From Porphyromonas sp. COT-290 OH3588 (GTDB taxonomy: Bacteria > Bacteroidota > Bacteroidia > Bacteroidales > Porphyromonadaceae): DNA of 64,000 nt. Positions 1 through 8,469 of the stretch are shown here, piece by piece. How positions within the stretch are numbered: position 1 is the stretch's first letter; each line of letters begins with the position of its first letter. The translations under genes and the position numbers were made by a program. The stretch lies in assembly GCF_000769075.1 (NCBI RefSeq), contig NZ_JRFC01000012.1, positions 10,905 through 74,904 of the forward strand. The letters run 5' to 3'. The notes under the pieces were generated by a model. The model was not told where the DNA came from, ran no database searches, and worked only from the letters and a program-made list of their open reading frames with translations.

Positions 1-1062
1 GCGTATTTTGAGTGCTTCCTCGTAATGCGTTTGTGCTTTCTTAAGCTCTCCGATATCGCTGAGTAAGTTCCCTAAGTTATTTAGAGTTGTCGCCACATGG
101 GGCTTGTATGCCTCTGGATGTTTTTTCCAAAAATCCCGGTATATCTGTAGTGCCTCCTCGTAATGGCTCCTAGCTTGATCAAACTCATTGAGATTTTGGA
201 GTAAGAGAGCATAATTGAAGTGATATTCTGCTGTTGGAGCTAACTCAAGCAGACGCTCGTAGAAACCGCAAGCTTCCTTGAAGGAGAACTGCAGCTGAGC
301 AGCCTCTATTAGCTCCTCAAGGAGCCTAGTCTCTTCCTGTATCTCTTTCTGTCGCTTCCGCTCCTTGAACTCCTCGTGGATAGCGGTCAAGCTTCGCTTA
401 CTCTCTCCTGCCAACACTCGCTTAATGTCCTCTAGGGTCTCAGCAAGATAATTGTCACCAGTCGCTCTCAACCGTTGTATTTCCTCAGTCAGGTTATGGG
501 TATAATCGAAGAAGAATTTTACAAACTCAGCGATCAGCTGCTTGACCTCTTCGCTGGGGATGCGCTTCGTGTGGAGCATTTCCTCCAGAGCCAAATCTGT
601 CGCTACTTGTCCCTCCTTGAGTGGAAGTTCTCGAAGAAGGGCTCGGAGCTCCTCTGGCTTTATCCCGACTCCCTCCAATATACTCATAATCCTTTCTAGT
701 TCCTCGTGCGTCTTGCGGTGCCCCAAAATATTTTGCTCTTCGCTCCTTGCCTGCTCGTCCGCTCTTAGGGTCATCAGATAATTGTGCGCAGCAGGTTGCT
801 CGCTCAGCCTTTTCTTGAGGCAGTCGATAAACTCTTGAGTGTCTGTATTTGGTGTCTTGTATGCAGAGGGATTCTTGAGGTACTCATCTTTTGCTCGTTG
901 TAGACGGAGTCGATCGCTAAAGCTCGCACCATTGGGCATATAGTCGTTGAGTGCAAGCTGGAAAGCCTCTTCTATTTCACTGTCTGCTTGTGGCGAGGTA
1001 AAGAACCTCTTAAACTTATTAAATAAGTACTTGAGTATCTCGCCTATAATCGAGAGATCCAT
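1..1062 (-). CDS. Tetratricopeptide repeat (TPR) protein, C-terminus cut by window edge
   Basis: The reading frame starts at the ATG complementary to 1060-1062 and stays open to base 1, giving 354 residues without a stop. The first ~270 residues are a charged, mostly helical region (many E/K/R, e.g. KERKRQKEIQEETRLLEEL) with no signal peptide or membrane segment. From about residue 275 there are TPR units of the kinesin-light-chain type, such as FNYALLLQNLNEFDQARSHY, followed by LNNLGNLLSDIGELKKAQ. TPRs are protein-protein interaction scaffolds; the partner cannot be told from here. It is probably cytoplasmic. The remaining repeats lie outside the window. The N-terminal half matches no family I know, so no specific function is assigned. 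Confidence 0.8.
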   Translation of the reverse strand, partial: MDLSIIGEILKYLFNKFKRFFTSPQADSEIEEAFQLALNDYMPNGASFSDRLRLQRAKDEYLKNPSAYKTPNTDTQEFIDCLKKRLSEQPAAHNYLMTLRADEQARSEEQNILGHRKTHEELERIMSILEGVGIKPEELRALLRELPLKEGQVATDLALEEMLHTKRIPSEEVKQLIAEFVKFFFDYTHNLTEEIQRLRATGDNYLAETLEDIKRVLAGESKRSLTAIHEEFKERKRQKEIQEETRLLEELIEAAQLQFSFKEACGFYERLLELAPTAEYHFNYALLLQNLNEFDQARSHYEEALQIYRDFWKKHPEAYKPHVATTLNNLGNLLSDIGELKKAQTHYEEALKIR

Positions 1063-1101
1063 TGTATCAACCTATTGTGTACGATATAGTCAAAGTTAAA
1101 A

Positions 1102-3057
1102 CTAGGGCTTGACCTGCAGTTTGTCCTCTCGCATACGCTGGCTAAACTGCTGTAGGTAGCTCTGCATCAGAGGTAGAAGCTCACCGAGAGCCTCGGAGTC
1201 GCTATGCTGGAGGTCGGTCTGCAAATGCGGATCTTGCTTGTAGTTGTACAGAGCAATGACTCTCTCGCCATCGAACTGTAGCAGATAATCCCCACGCACC
1301 ATCTGATATGCTCCGTCTAGTGTGCTCATCGCCCAGTGGTCGGCATTGCTGTCAAGCATATTATGCCCAAACGCCACGACGGGCGCATCTAGCCCGAGTA
1401 GGTCGAGGAGCGTGGGCATCAGGTCGGCTTGCTGGACGATCGTCGTGCTATCTCGCCCAACGAGTTGCCCCGAGGGGTCGAAGAAAATCATCGGTATGCG
1501 GAAGAGGCCTCTAGAGTTCTTATACTCCTCGAGATGCCCCGGCACGGCATGGTCAGCCGTGATGACGAAGAGCGTATTCTTGTACCAAGGCATCTGCTTA
1601 GCTCGCTCGAAGAAGCGTTTGAGCGCATAGTCGGTATAGCGGACGCAGCGGTGAATGGGTATAGGCCCATGTGCGAAGACGTCCTCGTACTGCGCAGGCA
1701 GCTGGTAGGGCTCGTGCGAAGTGGTGGTAAATTCGCCTGCGAAGAATGGTTCACGCAGCGTACCAATCTTCTCGCATACAAACTGCAAGAAGGGCTCGTC
1801 CCAAATCCCCCATTTCCCATCGTACTGGCTATCATCGCCAAACTCGGTCTTGCCGTAGTACTGCTCGAAGCCCAGCTGACGAGCCATGGCATCGAAGCCC
1901 ATCGAGCCATTGGGAGCATTGTGGAAGAAAGCCGTCTGATAGCCTGCTTGGCGAGCGATCTCTACGACCGAGCTGATGCGATTGCCAGAGTAGGGCGATA
2001 GCACGAACGAGCTCTGTGGCTTGGGGATCGATGCCATCAGGTTGGGCATAGCGTCAATCGACTTGCCTCCACCTGCGTAGCCGCACTCGAAGTAGTAGCT
2101 GTGTTGCAGTAGCGAATCGATAAAAGGCGTATAGCCCTCGTAGCCTTCGATGTCACGATTCAGCGCTCCGACCCACTCGCGTGCCATACTCTCCCAGATG
2201 ATGAGTACTACGTTGCGCCCCTTCATTAACCCAGTGTACTGCGTACTATCGCTTCTGAGGCGTACTGGGTCGAAAAGTGCCCTAGCCCTCTGCTCGTCCA
2301 TAAACCGATAGTCTGGCAGGACGAACTTATCCGCCAGACGTATCATCATGAAGGGAGTGTTGAGTACCATAGCTCTCTGCTCGGCTCTATCGACATAGGC
2401 AGAGGCATTGGCAGGGGAGATAGGTCGAGTAGCTGCAAGGAAGCCTCCACGCATCGCCCCGATGAGTAGGGCTATAGAGCCAGCCGCTAGGGCAACCGAG
2501 CCTGCATAGTAGAGCCAAGGGCTACGCACTAGCACGGTCTGGGTGGGGCGAGTTCGACGATACAGCCATACCCATATCAGCACGATGACGATGCCGATGA
2601 GCGTAATGCCCCAGTAGCTCCAAAGGAAGTGGACGAAGTTGAAAGGATTCTCGTTGCCAAACTCCTCAAAGACGGATAGGCTGGTGCGTCTGCCGCTGAA
2701 GCGATAGTAGACCACATCGCCAAGGTTGAGGATCAACATCGGTATATTGGATAGCCAATAGATCCAATCGGTGAAGCGCTGATAGCTGGCGCTGCTCCTC
2801 ATACGCAAGGGCAGTAGATGCAGTACGATGACCAGCAGGTTGGTGTAGGCAATGGCCGAAGCGTCGAATCTGAGCCCACCGAGCATAATCTGGTTGAAGC
2901 TCGCCCAGCTGTCTATGCCCAATAGGTCCTTGTTGTAGAAGTAGAAAATGAGCCTACATAGGGTATAGACTGCAAAAACTAAACCTAGCCTAAGGGCCAG
3001 AGCACCGTAGATGCTACCCCAGATGCGCCCTTTGCCCTTCTCTGTATTTATATTCAT
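1102..3057 (-). CDS. LTA synthase-family phosphoglycerol transferase (sulfatase fold), membrane
   Basis: 651 residues with five predicted N-terminal membrane helices (about 17-40, 60-82, 100-118, 150-166, 183-202), then an extracytoplasmic alkaline-phosphatase/sulfatase-fold domain. Metal and catalytic positions of the LtaS/OpgB/EptA superfamily are visible: E289 in IIWES, a GGGKS motif with S333 where LtaS has its nucleophilic Thr, H448 in TTSHEP, and D502-H503 in TADHA. Family members move phosphoglycerol or phosphoethanolamine from phospholipid to a surface glycan. Gram-negatives of this group are not known to make lipoteichoic acid, so the acceptor is unknown. A TACCTTTG -7 element lies about 25 nt upstream of the start. 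It ends 39 nt before the TPR gene. Confidence 0.88.
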   Translation of the reverse strand: MNINTEKGKGRIWGSIYGALALRLGLVFAVYTLCRLIFYFYNKDLLGIDSWASFNQIMLGGLRFDASAIAYTNLLVIVLHLLPLRMRSSASYQRFTDWIYWLSNIPMLILNLGDVVYYRFSGRRTSLSVFEEFGNENPFNFVHFLWSYWGITLIGIVIVLIWVWLYRRTRPTQTVLVRSPWLYYAGSVALAAGSIALLIGAMRGGFLAATRPISPANASAYVDRAEQRAMVLNTPFMMIRLADKFVLPDYRFMDEQRARALFDPVRLRSDSTQYTGLMKGRNVVLIIWESMAREWVGALNRDIEGYEGYTPFIDSLLQHSYYFECGYAGGGKSIDAMPNLMASIPKPQSSFVLSPYSGNRISSVVEIARQAGYQTAFFHNAPNGSMGFDAMARQLGFEQYYGKTEFGDDSQYDGKWGIWDEPFLQFVCEKIGTLREPFFAGEFTTTSHEPYQLPAQYEDVFAHGPIPIHRCVRYTDYALKRFFERAKQMPWYKNTLFVITADHAVPGHLEEYKNSRGLFRIPMIFFDPSGQLVGRDSTTIVQQADLMPTLLDLLGLDAPVVAFGHNMLDSNADHWAMSTLDGAYQMVRGDYLLQFDGERVIALYNYKQDPHLQTDLQHSDSEALGELLPLMQSYLQQFSQRMREDKLQVKP

Positions 3058-3082
3058 CTTGTATTCATTGCCTAACGAGGCT

Positions 3083-3090
3083 CAAAGGTA
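3083..3090 (-). promoter_or_regulatory. Candidate -7 element for the LtaS-like gene
   Basis: Reverse strand reads TACCTTTG, matching the Bacteroidota -7 consensus TAnnTTTG, 26 nt upstream of the ATG at 3057. No convincing -33 TTTG is seen. Confidence 0.45.
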
Positions 3091-3176
3091 CAGCTTTGTC
3101 CCCACTCCACCCACGAGGTAGAGTGGAGGGTACAAGTCGCAACTCGTCTTGATGCGCCTGTCTAGATATATTGGGA

Positions 3177-3216
3177 AAGGCGGTATGCCGAGATTTATGC
3201 CCCGACACACCGCCTT
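3177..3216 (-). terminator. Hairpin downstream of trxB
   Basis: AAGGCGGT at 3177-3184 pairs with ACCGCCTT at 3209-3216, just after the trxB stop. There is no long T tract. Confidence 0.5.
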
Positions 3217-3238
3217 CTGCTCTCTACTGTGATGATGC

Positions 3239-4183
3239 CTAGAGGCCCTGCTCGCTTAGATAGCGCTCTGCCTCGATCGCTGCTTTGCAGCCAGATGCAG
3301 CAGCCGTTACCGCTTGGCGATAGTGTGGATCTGCCACGTCGCCTGCGGCATAGACGCCCGGTACATTGGTGCGAGGCGAGTGGCCCTCTGTGATGATGTA
3401 GCCAGTTTCGTCTAGCTTGAGGTAGTCGGCGAATAGGCCAGAGTTGGGGGTATGGCCAATGGCTAGGAAGAAGCCGTCAATGGCGATATCTACCTGCTCC
3501 TCGTCGGGCTCTCCCTTGCGCTTAACCAGATGAGCGCCTTCTACACCATTCTCCCCGAATAGACCTACCGTATTGTGCTCAAAGAGGATCGTGATGTTCT
3601 CTGCTTTGCGTACACGCTCCTGCATAATCTCGGAAGCACGGAGGTAGTTTTTGCGCACGATCATGTAGACGTGCTTGGCTAGGCTAGCTAGATATAGGGC
3701 TTCCTCGCAGGCTGTGTCGCCACCACCCACTACGGCTACTACCTTATTGCGATAGAAGAACCCGTCGCACGTAGCACATGCCGACACGCCCATACCCGCA
3801 TACTTGGCTTCGTCCTCTAAGCCAAGGTACTTGGCTGTAGCCCCTGTAGAGATAATCACCGTGTCGGCTGTGATCTCTTCACCTGTGTCGAATGTAATGA
3901 GGTAGGGGGCCTTGGATAGGTCGGCCTTGACTGCGATGCCTCGGCGAATCTCAGCGCCGAAACGCTCGGATTGCTTGCGTAGGTCGGTCATGAGGGACGT
4001 CCCCGTGGTGCCCTCGGGGTACCCGGGAAAGTTCTCTACCTCGGTCGTTGTGGTCAGCTGACCACCGGGCTGTATCCCCTCGTATAGGAGGGGGGATAGG
4101 TTGGCACGTGATGCATAGATAGCGGCTGTGTAGCCTGCTGGACCAGATCCGATGATCAGGCAGCGACGATGTTCTCTGCTCAT
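3239..4183 (-). CDS. trxB: Thioredoxin reductase (NADPH)
   Basis: 314 residues, normal length for the low-molecular-weight bacterial enzyme. It transfers electrons from NADPH through FAD to thioredoxin in the cytoplasm. Visible signatures are the FAD-binding GSGPAG at 12-17, the redox-active CATC at 136-139, the NADPH-binding GGGDTA at 153-158 and the C-terminal FAD motif GVYAAGDVAD. No second CxxC or thioredoxin fusion is present. The gene stands alone: a hairpin follows it, and a TATCTTTG -7 element lies about 76 nt upstream. Confidence 0.97.
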   Translation of the reverse strand: MSREHRRCLIIGSGPAGYTAAIYASRANLSPLLYEGIQPGGQLTTTTEVENFPGYPEGTTGTSLMTDLRKQSERFGAEIRRGIAVKADLSKAPYLITFDTGEEITADTVIISTGATAKYLGLEDEAKYAGMGVSACATCDGFFYRNKVVAVVGGGDTACEEALYLASLAKHVYMIVRKNYLRASEIMQERVRKAENITILFEHNTVGLFGENGVEGAHLVKRKGEPDEEQVDIAIDGFFLAIGHTPNSGLFADYLKLDETGYIITEGHSPRTNVPGVYAAGDVADPHYRQAVTAAASGCKAAIEAERYLSEQGL

Positions 4184-4258
4184 ATATGGTTTAATGTCGG
4201 ATTATTTACTATAAGAGTATAACTCAAATGGTTGAGCCTTGGTTTATTTTGATGCACA

Positions 4259-4266
4259 CAAAGATA
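4259..4266 (-). promoter_or_regulatory. Candidate -7 element for trxB
   Basis: Reverse strand TATCTTTG, a full match to TAnnTTTG, giving a leader of about 70 nt before the trxB ATG. No clear -33. Confidence 0.45.
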
Positions 4267-4364
4267 AGACAAAAAGCACTTCCTCTCTGCCCTTAGGGCT
4301 AGATAGATCCCCGCTTTTGCCCTCTGCTTCGCTAGATAATAGGCTGGCTGTTCTGCCCTGTTAG

Positions 4365-5312
4365 CTATTCGCTGGAGCCCACTAGGTGCTTCTTGGGGTT
4401 TGGTCTGTAGCCTTTGAGCAGCTCGTCATTCTCCATCAAGAAGGGGACAGCCGTAGATTGCTCCCACTCGACGTCGTACATGCGCATCAGGTAGTCGCTC
4501 AGCTCTTGTCGGTTGTTGAATAGAGTCGCTTGGTAGGGCGCTTGGAAGGTGAGCTTCTCTACAAACATCAGTTTCCCTTGGTATGGGAATAGCACACCTG
4601 CATGGCCGACGAAGAGGAAGCTCTCGGACGGTTCAATCGCCGAGTGCATCACTACCGAGATGAGAGAGGCTTTGGTGGAGTCATTTTTGTGTATGAACTG
4701 CACACCCTGCTGCTGCCAGTGGTTCTGTATGTTCTTCAGATGCGTCTGTATATTTGGCTCGTATGGGGTGGGAATGGCAGAGAAAAGTGTGCGGAAGGTT
4801 TTTCTCTGCTCGGGGTCAAAAAGCTCCTTGCCACAGCTGTCTAGGCTCTCTTCGTCGAACATGAGCGTAGGTTGGCGCTCTGTCGTATGTCGCTCTACTC
4901 GGATCATATCCTTGAGCAGATCGAATGAGGTGATGCGACAGTTGTAGCCAAAGAAGTTAGGGTAATGCTTGTCCCACAGCCCCTGAATGGTCAGCTCGTC
5001 GTAGCGAGGCAGTATGCTGTCTAGCTTCACGAAGCCACTAGGGACTAGCCCCTCGGCTTGGATAATACTGTTGAACTGATTGACATTCTCCCAGAGCGAC
5101 TCGATGTTACGCTCCGGTATGCCTGAGGCTTGCATGGCTATGGTTAAGTCGTCTTGACTAGCTCGATCGACAAGATTGGAGTATAAAACCAATTCTGTCG
5201 TATCAGATGGGGGAGCATCCGCTGGTTTGGAGGTTGGCTTACAGCCAAGAGATAGGGCGAGTGTACACAGAGTTAGCGAGCTAAACCTCCCGAATGCACT
5301 ATATAGATTCAT
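4365..5312 (-). CDS. DUF4300-family lipoprotein
   Basis: 315 residues. The N-terminus is a lipoprotein signal ending LSLGC (Cys24), so the product is predicted to be membrane-anchored in the envelope. The body begins LVLYSNLVDRASQ, contains FFGYNCRITSFDLLKDMI around residues 118-136, and ends near YDVEWEQSTAVPFLMEN. I recognise this combination (YSNL..., GYNCRI...) as the DUF4300 family, which is shared with streptococci and has no established activity. The family call comes from memory of its conserved motifs, not a search. The gene is monocistronic, with 180 nt to trxB and a repeat-filled gap upstream. Confidence 0.75.
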   Translation of the reverse strand: MNLYSAFGRFSSLTLCTLALSLGCKPTSKPADAPPSDTTELVLYSNLVDRASQDDLTIAMQASGIPERNIESLWENVNQFNSIIQAEGLVPSGFVKLDSILPRYDELTIQGLWDKHYPNFFGYNCRITSFDLLKDMIRVERHTTERQPTLMFDEESLDSCGKELFDPEQRKTFRTLFSAIPTPYEPNIQTHLKNIQNHWQQQGVQFIHKNDSTKASLISVVMHSAIEPSESFLFVGHAGVLFPYQGKLMFVEKLTFQAPYQATLFNNRQELSDYLMRMYDVEWEQSTAVPFLMENDELLKGYRPNPKKHLVGSSE

Positions 5313-5489
5313 TTAAGTGTCTATAATTGTTTATTTTATATTTTGATAATCACAGAGCCGAGAGTGCGCCACGAGTATGTACACACCCCGAACTTACCAC
5401 AAAGCTAGATTAATCTTGCTCATTAGCAAAGCATTTTTGCCATGGCATACTTCATGGGTACTGGCTTAACATATACCTACAACTTTCGT

Positions 5490-5899
5490 ACCAAGATTTA
5501 TATTTTAGACCACTTCGCAAAATTTCGTAGGGAAGTTCCTATTCCGCTAGGGCTAGAGGTAGTAGACTGCATATTTGCCCCCTAGAGAGCTCTGTATGGC
5601 GACCTGCCTCGTTTGGGCACTTGGCTCCACCCGAGAGGAGATAGTCGCTTAAATGAGGTTTTTGTAAGGAACTGTCATACAGATGTCTATGTGGGATTTG
5701 TGGTTCTTTTTACATCAGTGTGTTGTATTGGGGAGCATTTCTTCCCACCAATCTTTGTCGATTGGTGGACACACCTCGGCAGATTAGCCCATCAGTCCGA
5801 AATAATCTTCCCACCAATTCCCTTCAGCCACTCTACGGTGCTTTACAAACCTTCGACTTGTTATTTGAAATTATTCATTAACCCTTTAATACTCCTTAA
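5490..5899 (+). repeat. Dispersed intergenic repeat, copy A
   Basis: This 587-nt gap (5313-5899) has no credible gene. It matches four other gaps in the window in short blocks. The opening block TTATATTTTAGACCA is shared with copy D. A TTTGCC...CTAGAGAGCTCTGT block lies near 5570-5605. The core is at 5741-5820, where CCACCAATC (5745-5753) pairs perfectly with GATTGGTGG (5760-5768) around a 6-nt loop, followed by a second CTTCCCACCAAT at 5808-5819. The outer limits are approximate. Confidence 0.65.
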
Positions 5900-6139
5900 C
5901 TAAACAGTAGACAAACGAAGTGCCAAATTGCTCGCCCAGTCCTCTGGCTCTTCTATGGGCGGCCTCCGATTAGTTAGCTGGTTGAGGTATGCTATGGTAT
6001 GAAAAAGCGGTGTGTCATAACGCACAAACAGCTGTGTTGCTTGCGACATTTGCTCCGCACAGACTTCGTCGTCGGCTTCAGCCACATACTCCAGTATGCT
6101 CCTTTTGTTTTCATTATTAGCGACTTGAGTTTTACCCAT
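5900..6139 (-). CDS. Small hypothetical protein
   Basis: 79 residues starting MGKTQVANNENKRSIL. The frame can be extended 15 codons upstream to 6184, but that extension runs through a strong terminator-like hairpin (6151-6195), so the internal ATG at 6139 is preferred. The protein is acidic, has no signal peptide or membrane segment, and its sequence (EDDEVCAEQ-like acidic stretch, then TPLFHTIAYLNQLTN) matches no family I know. It ends at the edge of repeat copy A. It may be a remnant rather than a functional gene. Confidence 0.35.
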   Translation of the reverse strand: MGKTQVANNENKRSILEYVAEADDEVCAEQMSQATQLFVRYDTPLFHTIAYLNQLTNRRPPIEEPEDWASNLALRLSTV

Positions 6140-6150
6140 TCTGAAATATC

Positions 6151-6195
6151 TTAAAGGGGCTGTGCCAAAAATCAATTTTGACACAGCCCCTTTAA
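6151..6195. terminator. Bidirectional hairpin with GGGGCTGTG stem
   Basis: TTAAAGGGGCTGTG pairs with CACAGCCCCTTTAA around an A/T-rich loop. It serves the esterase gene ending at 6217. A near-identical stem occurs at 19425-19464. Confidence 0.75.
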
Positions 6196-6216
6196 GGTGT
6201 TTAGAGCAGGCTCGCC

Positions 6217-7596
6217 CTACTTGATCTTGATCGTCACCTTGGCAGCGAAGAGGCGCTTAGGGTCGCCCCATAGAGCGGTAGACTCGGCTAGGTAGGCCTC
6301 CGAGAGTGCTACGGTTTGGTTGTAAACTTCCTTGCCGTTGAGGCGTACCATAATAGGTTTGGAGAAATCCACTTGGTCGATGTAGATCCCCAGCTCGCCC
6401 GTTACCTTTTCATCTGTACCCACGGTCGCCACATCGTAGGTATTGCCCTGCTTGCTGATCTCGAATAGTAGGCTAGAGCCATTGTGCGAGAGCTTACGGA
6501 AGTCGAGATAGTAGACACCGGAGCTGTAGCTAGGTGTGGGATAGTCGGCCGTCATATTGTAGTAGAGGTAGCTGATACGCTCTGGGTAGATGCGACGCTT
6601 GTGCTTCGCTAGCCAAGGGGTCGTGCGGAAGTAGTCTATTGAGTGCCCCATGCGAGGTCGTATCTGTACCTCGTGGACGAAGTCGTCGGGGTTCTGAGTC
6701 TTGAGTTCGGCTAGCTTCTGCTTCCATTCTTGAGCATACTTGCTGCGTCCGAAGCCGTGGTCTAGCTCCCCAACCGAGAGATGGAAGGCTACATTGCGCA
6801 GGTTACGCTCGCCCTTGAGAGGCTCTGCCCCTGCCATCGGGCCAATAGCAGCGAAGAAGTCGGGCATGAATATGGCTAGTCTGTGGCTACCATAGCCTCC
6901 CTCGGAGATCCCAGTCATGTAGATACGTAGAGGATCGACGTCCTCCCCTAGCATAGCAAGCTGGCAGGCACGGCGGAAGGCGATGCGCTGTGGTGCTAGA
7001 TACCAACGTCCCTTGCGGTCGTCTGCCATACGAGGCACTAGGTAGATAGAGCCAGTGTCGTTGTAGGCTTTGCCTAGAGCGATAGCTGTTTTCCACTGAT
7101 CATCATTCATGGTCGAGCCCCATTCATTTGGCACCTCTGCTTTACCTCCGCCATGTAGGTTGATGAACATGGCATAGCCCTCTTGAGGCTTCTGCCCCTT
7201 GGCGAATAGGCGTAGCTTCATGCGCTCGCCCTCGGTGAGCGACCAGATGATGTCGTGCTCGGCTTGGTAGGGAGCGAATAGCAGGTGCTTCTTGATGCGC
7301 TCGGCGTTGGCCTCTCTCCATGCTCCCCATATCTTGTCCCGCTTAGCTTGTAGCTCGTCTATGCCGAAGCTCTGCTTGTAGAGCGACTGGTCTGGATAAG
7401 GGATATCCTCAGTGTCGAGAGTGGTCTTGAAGTAGTCCGCCAGATTAGTCGTTGGGGCCGTAGGAGGCTCTGGCTTGGGCGTCTGTGGATTGGGATTATT
7501 GTTGGGTGGCGTTGGCTGCTCCCCGGCATTGCAGGCGCTACAAGCTGGCAGAGCGAGGCAGCTGAGTAGGCTGAGTAGACACAGAGTTTTATTCAT
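6217..7596 (-). CDS. Alpha/beta-hydrolase (esterase-like) lipoprotein
   Basis: 459 residues from the ATG at 7596. A longer frame to 7641 exists, but a TAACTTTG -7 element (7639-7646) overlaps its start, and the internal Met begins a good lipoprotein signal ending CLALPAC. A Pro/Asn/Thr-rich linker follows. The hydrolase domain carries INLHGGGK (oxyanion loop), the nucleophile elbow GISEGG, a candidate acid in VGELDHGFG and a His in RMGHSIDYF. This is the arrangement of PHB-depolymerase/feruloyl-esterase-like enzymes. The last ~110 residues form a separate beta-rich region ending in a typical LFAAKVTIKIK strand. The substrate is unknown. It is exported and lipid-anchored by inference. Confidence 0.8.
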   Translation of the reverse strand: MNKTLCLLSLLSCLALPACSACNAGEQPTPPNNNPNPQTPKPEPPTAPTTNLADYFKTTLDTEDIPYPDQSLYKQSFGIDELQAKRDKIWGAWREANAERIKKHLLFAPYQAEHDIIWSLTEGERMKLRLFAKGQKPQEGYAMFINLHGGGKAEVPNEWGSTMNDDQWKTAIALGKAYNDTGSIYLVPRMADDRKGRWYLAPQRIAFRRACQLAMLGEDVDPLRIYMTGISEGGYGSHRLAIFMPDFFAAIGPMAGAEPLKGERNLRNVAFHLSVGELDHGFGRSKYAQEWKQKLAELKTQNPDDFVHEVQIRPRMGHSIDYFRTTPWLAKHKRRIYPERISYLYYNMTADYPTPSYSSGVYYLDFRKLSHNGSSLLFEISKQGNTYDVATVGTDEKVTGELGIYIDQVDFSKPIMVRLNGKEVYNQTVALSEAYLAESTALWGDPKRLFAAKVTIKIK

Positions 7597-7638
7597 TCGT
7601 TTGATGATGTATTGAGATGTAACATCGAGGTAACGTGA

Positions 7639-7646
7639 CAAAGTTA
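7639..7646 (-). promoter_or_regulatory. -7 element that fixes the esterase start
   Basis: Reverse strand TAACTTTG. It overlaps the upstream in-frame ATG at 7641 and so supports the start at 7596. Confidence 0.45.
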
Positions 7647-7674
7647 CACTTATCGCTACATTCTAGAAACAAAG

Positions 7675-7718
7675 AAGCCCACAGCAGAGATCTATACGGT
7701 CATCTCTGCTGTGGGCTT
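7675..7718. terminator. Strong hairpin after the RsmI-family gene
   Basis: AAGCCCACAGCAGAGAT pairs with ATCTCTGCTGTGGGCTT, a near-perfect 17-bp stem between the esterase promoter and the methyltransferase stop. Confidence 0.8.
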
Positions 7719-7738
7719 AGCCCTGCGAATGGGGCAGC

Positions 7739-8449
7739 CTAGCGCCCGAGGACGAAAATCGTTGGTTTCTTGTGTATGGCGGGTATGTGCCCACGCCATT
7801 GGGAGAGGGCTCGTGTCTGGATAAGTGCATTGGCCGAGGTTACTTCGCTGGCGATGCAGAGGCGTGTGCTGGGTTTGCACAGGCGGACGAGCTCCTCGAC
7901 GAGCTTCTCGTTGCGATAGGGTGTTTCGATGAAAATCTGTGTTTCGCCCGTGGCGAGTAGTCGGTGTTCTAGATCTCGAATTGCCTGTGCTCGTGCTGCA
8001 TCGTCTATGGGCAGGTAGCCAAGGAAGGCAAACCGCTGGCCATTGAAGCCCGACCCCATCAGAGCCAGTAGGATAGAGGAGGGGCCTACAAGAGGTTCTA
8101 CTCGATAGCCCTCACGCTGAGCTAGAGCTACTACATCGCTCCCCGGGTCGGCTACCGCAGGGCAGCCAGCCTCGCTGATCACGCCCAAACTCTCGCCCGA
8201 GCGCATCGGAGCGAGGAAGGCGGCTACATCTTCTGGGGAGGTATGCTTATTTAGCTCAAAAAAGGTTAGAGAGTTGATGTCGATAGAGCGGTCTACGGCT
8301 TTGAGAAATCTGCGAGCAGAGCGAATGTTCTCTACGACGAAGTGTTTGAGGCTACAGACAACCTCTCGGTTGTACTCTGGTAGGCAAGTCCGATGCTCTA
8401 CCTCGGCCAGTGGCACGGGTATGAGGTACAGTGTTGGTTCGTTGGTCAT
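7739..8449 (-). CDS. RsmI-family (tetrapyrrole methylase fold) SAM-dependent methyltransferase
   Basis: 236 residues. It has the fold markers LYLIPVPLAE at the N-terminus, GVISEAGCPAVADPG at about 89-103, VEPLVGPSSILLALMGSGF at about 117-135, and FIETPYRN near 173-180. These match the RsmI (16S rRNA C1402 2'-O-methyltransferase) family. It is the shorter Bacteroidota paralogue, without the usual RsmI C-terminal helical domain and with LYLIPVPL in place of LYVVATPIGN. The rRNA target is therefore less certain than the fold. It lies 20 nt downstream of the membrane gene at 8470 and is probably co-transcribed with it. Confidence 0.82.
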   Translation of the reverse strand: MTNEPTLYLIPVPLAEVEHRTCLPEYNREVVCSLKHFVVENIRSARRFLKAVDRSIDINSLTFFELNKHTSPEDVAAFLAPMRSGESLGVISEAGCPAVADPGSDVVALAQREGYRVEPLVGPSSILLALMGSGFNGQRFAFLGYLPIDDAARAQAIRDLEHRLLATGETQIFIETPYRNEKLVEELVRLCKPSTRLCIASEVTSANALIQTRALSQWRGHIPAIHKKPTIFVLGR

Positions 8450-8469
8450 ATTGATGGATTTAGTTGATT

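Noticed and set aside
1429-2001. 190-codon plus-strand frame inside the LtaS-like gene
   Set aside because: Shadow of a well-supported gene. No domain and no ribosome-binding context.
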